Assembly (NCBI GenBank): GCA_022225965.2
Contig: JAKJXP020000079.1
Coordinates: 167,958-231,957, forward strand
Source: Diatrype stigma
Taxonomy: Eukaryota; Ascomycota; Sordariomycetes; Xylariales; Diatrypaceae
Length of the DNA: 64,000 nucleotides
Reading direction: 5' to 3'
The notes beneath the pieces were generated by a model. It did not search any database, was not told where the DNA came from, and saw nothing but the letters and a program-made list of their open reading frames with translations. The stretch's first letter is position 1. Each line of letters begins with the position of its first letter. Shown here piece after piece: positions 56,939-64,000 of this stretch. A program made the position numbers and the translations under genes.

Positions 56939-59900
56939 CGGGGTCAATACGATTCGTCTATGTGGTTTTTATGAAAAACAGATTGGGCGGCCGTTGCAAG
57001 TACACGTAGATATCGTCAGCGAAGAAAGTGGTTTTTTGTTGAATTCAGAGGGGCAGGCCGTGCTGCAACAAGAATCAAAGTTGTTGGTAGGCTATCGAGG
57101 TTATGAGAGCCGTTCCGCACTCCAGCGATACCAGAGCGAGGATGTTGTTTATGTAATATAAATATGGTAAAAAAAGACTTCCAACCCGAACCCGGAGCTT
57201 GCCGTCGTCAAAGGTATTAAGAAAGCAGTTCCGCCAGAAAGAATCAAGAAGACGATATACAATAATCTCTATCGGTCAATAAAAGGTCTTAGAGCAAAAG
57301 ATGTAGCGGACCACGGTTGATTAAAAGGTTGTCGAATATGAAAAAAAGAGCGTATAAGCAGCCAAACCAGTTGGACAATGAAAGAAAGTGGTCACCAGCC
57401 GCGAAGGAGAGAAAGGAAACACGCAAGAGGATCGCTGGTAATGCGAGTGGGATGGATCAAAGCAAAAGTTTATCAAACTAGAATCAAGAAACAGAGGATA
57501 AGGGAAGGGGGAGGAGAAGCAAAAGGGCATCCGGGGTATATAGATAGATAATAACCCAATCCACCGGTGTATTGTACCTGCATAGTAGTCGTTCTCTCTA
57601 TACTACTACGTAGTATAATCCCATCCCACTGCCATTGCTTGCTTGTTCCATGTCCATGATCTTCGGATGTCGACACATCCAAGATGAACCAGGGTCCATC
57701 CATCCGCCAGGGGACGGGAACATTGGTACCCACGTATATCGACACACCACAAACTCCAGCTTTGTTACAAAAGCTGCCCTAGACTAGACCTGCCAGGACT
57801 ATGTACCAAGGGCTCTCTGTCTGCACCTCCCCTCGTCCCGAAAGTTAGGTAGACAGGTTTTTAGGTGGTTATGAAGTTTGGTTTGACTTGGCGCGGCGAC
57901 AAGAAAAACACGCTCGAAGGCATTGATGGATCTTGGCACGGTCCAGCTGCGCTGGTACGACCTTAACCTTGGACTAAAACGCCCCAAAACGGATGGCCGT
58001 GGGGCTCTTCCTGAGCCCTACTGGGTGGCATGGGGACGTGCGCGCCTGCTCGATCTTATTAGAGTTTCTCCCTACCGGCAGGGCCAGGATCCAGGCGATT
58101 GGCCTTGCAGCGCCCTGTAACATGTGGACGCATCCAGGTTAGCCCTGGTTACAGCACCAGCTTGACACTCGTCTAAGCCGTACTAACTAAGCCGTGTATA
58201 TGTCTATGAGTGAAGAAGAGCTCAGAAGTAAACAGGAAAACAAAGCCACAACACGTATGTGTAATTGGCAGAACTCCAGCGCAGCGACAACCATGGCAGA
58301 CTACATACATACCTAGTAATGAGTGCTCTATGTGAAAGTGCTCCGACGGCTGGGCCATACAATAGCAGCGCTATGACGGCGATCTTCACGATATCCCATA
58401 TCCTGACAGTAGGTTTCCACCTGACAGCGACTATCTTAATGATAATCCCAGCTAAAAAGAGAGCTCAACCGCGGCGCGGCTTGAAAGCTATCGTGCGATT
58501 CGGAGAAAGAGGGCGGGTTCGCAGTGTTTTGTTTTCTGCTAATCATGTATCGGTAGGAAGTTAGGGGCTAACTATGTAGTACGTAGTAACGTCAAGATCT
58601 CCCTGCTAAACTAGACAACCAATTGAAACTAGGAACACAGGTAGTTCATTACCTACTTTTACAAGTAGTTAGAGATCCGGCTTGACCAGATCAGGACTTT
58701 CCCGTCCGCCTGCGACCAGCTAGTCAGCCCAGGCGCTCGTAGAAACAAGCTCATAACTAGTTGAAAGGGAAGGGCAGCATTTCCTGCCTCTAGAAACCTA
58801 CCGACCTACCTCTCTCCTAGATCATGTAGGAATCACATAAGTGCGCCGGACGGCAGAAAACTTGAATGAACTCCAGGCCGACGGACGGGAAAGAAAGAGG
58901 GCCTGGCTTGCCTGACATGCCTTAGGTTATCAGACGTTTGATATTTGGGGTCTGGGAGAGGGTTTCTGTATCGCCGTTGCTTCACATCGTTACAGGGTCC
59001 GCGCTTGTTCTGCAAGCCGGGGTGTTGGTTGGTTGAGCTTATAGACGGTCCCCGCTAGCTAGACTAGCTTCCAGCCCCTGGGAGCTTGCACAAGTGCTAC
59101 CTTATAGTACCAGCGCGAGTAGCGTCATACCTACCTCGGTACCTAATACATGGTATATGCAGGTACACAAGTGAGCCCTGCTGCTGCTATATTCCGGCAG
59201 GAGTTGTATACTCCCAAGTGCCTAGCAAAAGTTTATTACCTATTAACCGAATACGTTAGATACCTAGTTGTTCCTTTTACCGGCCTTTTGCCGATGCTTA
59301 TAGGTGCTTACCTGGGTAACAGAAATGAATGCAACGCATCGTCCCCTCGCGACCCAGCGGTTCGTCCGCCTTGGTGGGAAAGGATAGCCAAGGTACAGAA
59401 ACAGAGGCTGACTAGCCCAGGTAGGCATGTGTTCCGCACATCAGGTCCACTCTCAGCCTCGAACAATGACCAACTTTCAACCTTAACGCTGAAAGGGATT
59501 CGGCTCTGATAGCTCGCTGCTAGAACATGATTAATTATCGACATATATACTAAGGTATGTCTTGGGTAGAGAGGCTTACGATGTGGATATATCGCCTAGG
59601 CGGTCCTACATCATGTAATGTCGTGGCGGAGGAGAGAAATACGTAAATAGTTCAGTTTTGCGATTTATCCCTGTAGGTGATGGAGCTCGACTGGACTTTT
59701 GTACAGCAACTATGTACCTAGAGGCTCAAGTGGACAGAATGTGTAGATATAATGCTGACAGTATCCTATGTAGGCACCTAAGATCCATCGGAACATCTCC
59801 AATTGGCCAAACCTGCTGCGTATACGTATGTACCTGTAGAAACAAAGGGTCTCACTCCTCGAATACCCATGCTGGTGGTGGCTGTATACTTATCTAGACA

Positions 59901-62900
59901 CCTTTTTGACCCCACGCGACTGTCTCCAGTGGGCATGTTTTCATGCAAACTGTGGTTCCCATGGGAGTTTCTGTTTTGCTGTTTGAAACTCACCACGTAA
60001 ATGCCTCTGAGCACATGAACATAGACCCATCGATCTGGTAACAACGAAACTACGAAGCCAGCCGTTCCAGGAAATGAACAGACCAGCTCGTCCGCGTATT
60101 TCACATCTCACCACATATATATTATAATCACATATCTACGTAGGTATACATACACTAGGTAGGAGGAAACCGTAAACGTTTTGCACAAGACCATCACTCC
60201 TCTTCTCCCCACACCTATAATCTGATAGTGATCGTCTACCTTGGCCGCTCGACGACTATGGCATTTACCAAGGTGACGGGACTTCGACGACCCCCCGTCT
60301 CGGCTTAGGGATCCGAAAGCCGTCCGTGCTGTTACTAACCTTGGCTACCGGATTATGGAGACCTAACTGTGTTACCCTCTTTTGGCGCCCTCCCTCAGCC
60401 TTAGTAGGCAGCGCTTGTATTGGGTGAAGCATGTTCGGTCTGAGAACCTGACGATCATTGAGCGATCACAGAAAGGCCGGCAGTATGTATATGGATGAGG
60501 GGAAGGGGAGATTCGTCGAGGCTTTTACCTTAATATGAATCCCGATACTCTCGAGGTGATGCCTACTGTAGGAGGGGTAGTCGGTAGTCTGAATCCTATA
60601 GTCGTGTTTGTCTGTATTTCAGACTCCTTCCATGAACACGGAAAATCTACTTTGACTCATTGAATGGCAAACACTGTTTCTGCAGTTCTGTTCTGTCTGA
60701 TATTTCTATCCTGCTTCGGCATGATAATTCATCCATGGCGAATAATACTAATATATGTAAGCCATAAACGATTATCACCTAAGCTGACTACCTACCTAGT
60801 CTGCTAGTGCTGTTTCCGCTGTTTCAACTTTTAGCAGCCCAGGGCACCTCAGGAAGGGGAGATGATATATTCTATGTTATACCGTCGGAATGCTCAAAGA
60901 GAAGACTCGACAGTTGCATAGATGTGTTAGGGTCGATGCGATGCGATGCGGTCTCTTTCTCATGGCTCCCATCCGTACTATGTAAGTAGTTAAACGTGAT
61001 GGAAACGTGATGGAGTGAACTGAACGATGGAGCCCTGATTTTTAGTGGTTCCGAAGTAGTTGTTGTACCTAACACAAGCCACACTGGATATGGCCTCAGG
61101 ATCCTTGTTCCCCTGAGAATCTTGCGTAGCAGTGTGGAGATGGCCAGGCTCGCTCCACGCGGGAAGCTTCTCCACTCTGTTTACACCAAGCAGAGCGTGC
61201 AGAGCCGCCGCTGTCATCTTCAAACAAATATCCGACATTCTCATACCCACAGGGTTTCATTATGGGGATCGCATTGAAAACGCATGGGGATCCCAGGCGC
61301 AATCCGGCAGCATCCTTTCCTCTATTCACACTGCATCGCAAGAGGTTCTAGATCTCCCGACCGTACTTCGTACGAAAGGGAACATTTTGGGTAAATACCC
61401 TAACCCTGCTCATGTGACGACTTGATCGAGAGTATCATCCACAGATACAAGAAGCAAGTAGCGAGCTGGATGGTCTCTTGAGGATGCAGGTACCTAGATC
61501 GTCTGTGTTTATCATACGTATTTGCTCACGTGCTATTTACTCACGTGCATTCGCCAGATAGTAATACCTTACCAAGCGCAAGATCTAGCAGATGATAAAT
61601 ATCAAACACAAACATGGACCATTAAACAACCATCTGAAGTTTCCTAGCTGAGGGTCTATGATGTTACATCCTGCCTCCGTCCAGTCGAGACATTGTCACA
61701 TTCTACAGCGACCCATGCCTCGTTGCCGGCGGCCGAAAGCAGACCCTGGTCCCCAAGGGTCCGGTCGTACCTGATGTAGGTACGTGCGGAGCATTCATTA
61801 GCGTTTGTTTCGACACATACCTAGTAGCAGTTCGTGTGTTTCCTCAAACAATGCAGGAGTACGGATGGCGCCCTTTCCGCAGAAATATGATCCGTCAGCG
61901 ATCTAGTTAAGTGTAGATCCAATCTGGAGAAGTACAGGCGGGTGTGCATATGGTTATCGTACATAGGTAGGCAGCTACGAGATACGCGGGCGTTCATTAC
62001 CTAGTTAATAAGTCATCGCTTTCTCGGGGCGGACTCCGGACGCCAAGATCCTTCTGTTCTGCCGGCACGAAACAACCGAGAAAATAACCACACCCCTCCT
62101 TACCCAAGCAAACTTATCTGCATACACGTTCTTCACATTATCTTAAGCTCTCTATAAATCCACAGATTGGACTTGCGAGTTATTAGCGGTGATGACAGAT
62201 CCCCCCCCCCCCGCGCGCTTATCTTAGCTACCAGCTGCTTCCGCCGTCGGACTACGCTCGCATTATCTGATGCTGCTGAACTATACACTGAATCTAGGGC
62301 ACGTGCCCATTGGATCTCCCCATATTGATATATGAAAGGTTGGCATGGGTTCACATCCACATCGTGAAGCTTCGACAGATACAAATTATCAGTGATAAAG
62401 GGGCCCGACGGATTTACTAGTGGTAAAACAGGGCCAGCCTAGCGGATGAAAAGGGCAGCGGTGGTTAAACAAGCCTGTCAGCGAGGATCGTATCCCAGCG
62501 ACGTCTAGGAAACTCCCTTGCCGTGGAGAACTTCATAGGAAAGAGAGCTATGGAGTACCGTCGCTAGGGGTGGTAGTGAATGTTTATGTTAACGGCTTGA
62601 TTATCAGATCTGCTAGGTTCTCCTGTTAATATCTCAAAGAAGTGATAGCCCTGGTATCAACTATTTCGTATTGTGTCAAGTGCTACCAGGTTTATATGTA
62701 AGAATGATTGTCACCACCTTGAGGCTTGGAGAGTCCTTGCTTGAAAATATTTTTGTTTGGGCATAGATATCGTGCTGTGCATGAGGCAATCCTCCCCTAC
62801 AAGTCAAAGAGTGGCCAAATCAAAGAGTGACGTGGAACCGGTGTAGGGCCTTTCCTCGTGTTCCTTCCCCCAACCGAGGTGAAATTGGTATACTCCACTG

Positions 62901-63035
62901 TATACCTCGGTCCTTTGCGGTCCCCTATTCCTGTGTGACTACAATTACTTATTTACTGGTACCGTCCGCTCCCCTTACAGAGCTCACCAGCTGCTCCGCT
63001 ACTTTCCTCGAATAACATTCTTTTGGACAAGCTTC
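56939..63035. other. Six-kilobase region without recognisable genes
   Basis: The first part is the promoter of the SANT/Myb-like gene. The rest has many short chance frames, TAGGTA/TACCTA words (about 59130, 60140, 60790, 61485, 61780, 61965) and a 12-nt poly-C run at 62201-62212. I saw no peptide-repeat precursor gene that would partner the UstYa gene to the right, and no clear transposon ends. Confidence 0.45.
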
Positions 63036-63969
63036 TTACGAGTGTCCTTCATGCCCGCCATGTGCTCCATGTTCATGTAAGTCCTGTTCAGGGTGCACAA
63101 ACACCGTCGAATTGCTCAATGCCGACAGCTGAATTTCCCCGTTTACCATTGGGAACGAAAGACCTGCACATCAAGTCATCAGGTTAGCACTTCTGGTCTC
63201 AGTTGCCCACTTCCTATGCCTGCCTCCAAAGAGAAGGGTGGGGGCAGTACGTACCAAGCTCAGGGTGAATCAGCAAGTTGGGTTCAAACATGTCAAACGA
63301 ATGTTCGGTAGCCCAGCCATTGAGGACTTCCCAGTTGACGCACTCATGCTCGACATCAAAGTTGGGCCACCTGTGGTTAAGTTAGGAGTTTCCTGTCTGA
63401 CAGTTGAATAGGGTTAAAGACATACGGTTTGCGGTATCCAGGGATCCAGACATGAGTATAAAGACTGATATCCGGTTGACACATCAGTGCCTGGCGAACG
63501 TCATCGATGCAATGGTCTGCGGCTCTCGTAATCAGAGACTTGGTTCAGTAAGTGTCTCGCTATGAATAGTTACTCACAGACGTGCTCCATCAAATCAGGA
63601 TCGATGTTGAGCGCCTGATAATAATATTCGGGGTGCAAAGCTTGACGGATATATTTCTATGCGTGGAACATGATTCGGTTAGAGCAGGTAGCACATCGAA
63701 TAGAAAATACAAGGACACGAACCAAACAATGCAAATGGTGATGCACGCCCAAGCCGGCGTGGTAACCAGAATGGTCACTCAGCTCGAGCGCAGTGCGGTT
63801 AATCATCTCGAGGGTGTGCTTGTCCACCCGGATATTGGTAGGCTCGACGAGCTTCGTCCAGGCCTGGTCACTTTCCGGGGACGGAGGGCCTTTGTAGATA
63901 TTCGTTTTGTAGAGACCGCCGTCGTAGTCTACCTTCTCGTAGGTCACTGCTTCTTGAGCCGGGGCTACA
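63036..63969 (-). CDS. UstYa/DUF3328-family oxidase, C-terminal 219 residues (partial)
   Basis: Five exons are visible: 63723-63969, 63578-63656, 63426-63516, 63255-63370 and 63036-63163. All four internal introns have good donors (GTTCGT, GTGAGT, GTATGT, GTACGT) and branch/acceptor sites, and the frame is continuous to TAA at 63036-63038. An acceptor (TTCTAACCTCTAG) at 63970 shows that a further upstream exon, expected to carry the membrane anchor, lies outside the window. The two hallmark HxxHC motifs are present: HHHLHCLKYIRQ and EHVYHCIDDVRQ. The end has WPNFDVEHECVNWEVLNGW, FVHPEQDLHEH and a His/Gly-rich terminus. The family includes oxidases that cyclise ribosomal peptides (ustiloxin, cyclochlorotine pathways) and other tailoring enzymes. 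It could also act alone, since UstYa genes are common outside clusters. Confidence 0.86.
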
Positions 63970-64000
63970 CTAGAGGTTAGAATATAATCTTGCCCCCCCC

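Noticed and set aside
56939..63035. Ribosomal-peptide precursor next to the UstYa gene
   Set aside because: No frame with a signal peptide plus repeated segments and Lys-Arg sites was found in this stretch.
1..64000. tRNA genes
   Set aside because: I looked for B-box-like GGTTCGAATCC stretches on both strands; the few partial matches lack a matching A-box and acceptor stem. A tRNAscan-SE run would settle this.

Overview
The window is nuclear DNA of a filamentous ascomycete (Pezizomycotina, most likely a Sordariomycete). Evidence: many short introns (about 50-90 nt) with GTAAGT/GTATGT-type donors, CTAAC-like branch points and TAG/CAG acceptors; fungal-only families (UstYa/DUF3328, Crh-type GH16, Zn2Cys6, large STAND proteins); and wide gene-poor spacers full of short repeats. 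I saw no rRNA, convincing tRNA, CRISPR array, or intact transposon. All exon structures below were built by hand from splice signals and frame continuity; none is backed by transcripts.

Layout, left to right. (1) The 3' end of a Vam7-like SNARE gene, a doubtful ORF and an acidic orphan protein (1-3.2 kb). (2) A 2210-residue STAND/NLR-type NTPase with a helical N-terminus, P-loop/Walker B core and a long TPR-like C-terminus (4.7-11.5 kb), followed by a broken Zn2Cys6 regulator (12.6-13.2 kb). (3) A membrane-anchored coiled-coil protein (15.2-16.6 kb) and a probably secreted amidohydrolase (18.0-19.9 kb). (4) A conserved block at 23.1-35.1 kb: WDR44/Dgr2-like WD40 protein, the ribosome-rescue factor Dom34/pelota, an aldo-keto reductase and a dihydroxyacid dehydratase. 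The reductase and the dehydratase converge, and both contain a micro-exon (11 nt and 8 nt). (5) A Gln/His-rich SANT/Myb protein (37.4-39.2 kb) preceded by a very long, repeat-rich, strand-skewed upstream region reaching about 42 kb. (6) A secreted beta-propeller lactonase-like protein (47.6-48.8 kb), a GPI-anchored Crh-type chitin-glucan transglycosylase (51.2-52.7 kb) and a second SANT/Myb-like regulator (55.7-56.9 kb). (7) About 6 kb without recognisable genes, then a UstYa-family (DUF3328) oxidase gene whose 5' end runs off the right edge.

The genes do not form one pathway. Most look like ordinary housekeeping or cell-wall genes in a gene-sparse setting. The parts worth most attention are the giant NLR-like protein, the two micro-exons, the hidden first exon and long leader of the SANT gene, and the UstYa gene, which may mark the border of a biosynthetic cluster outside the window.
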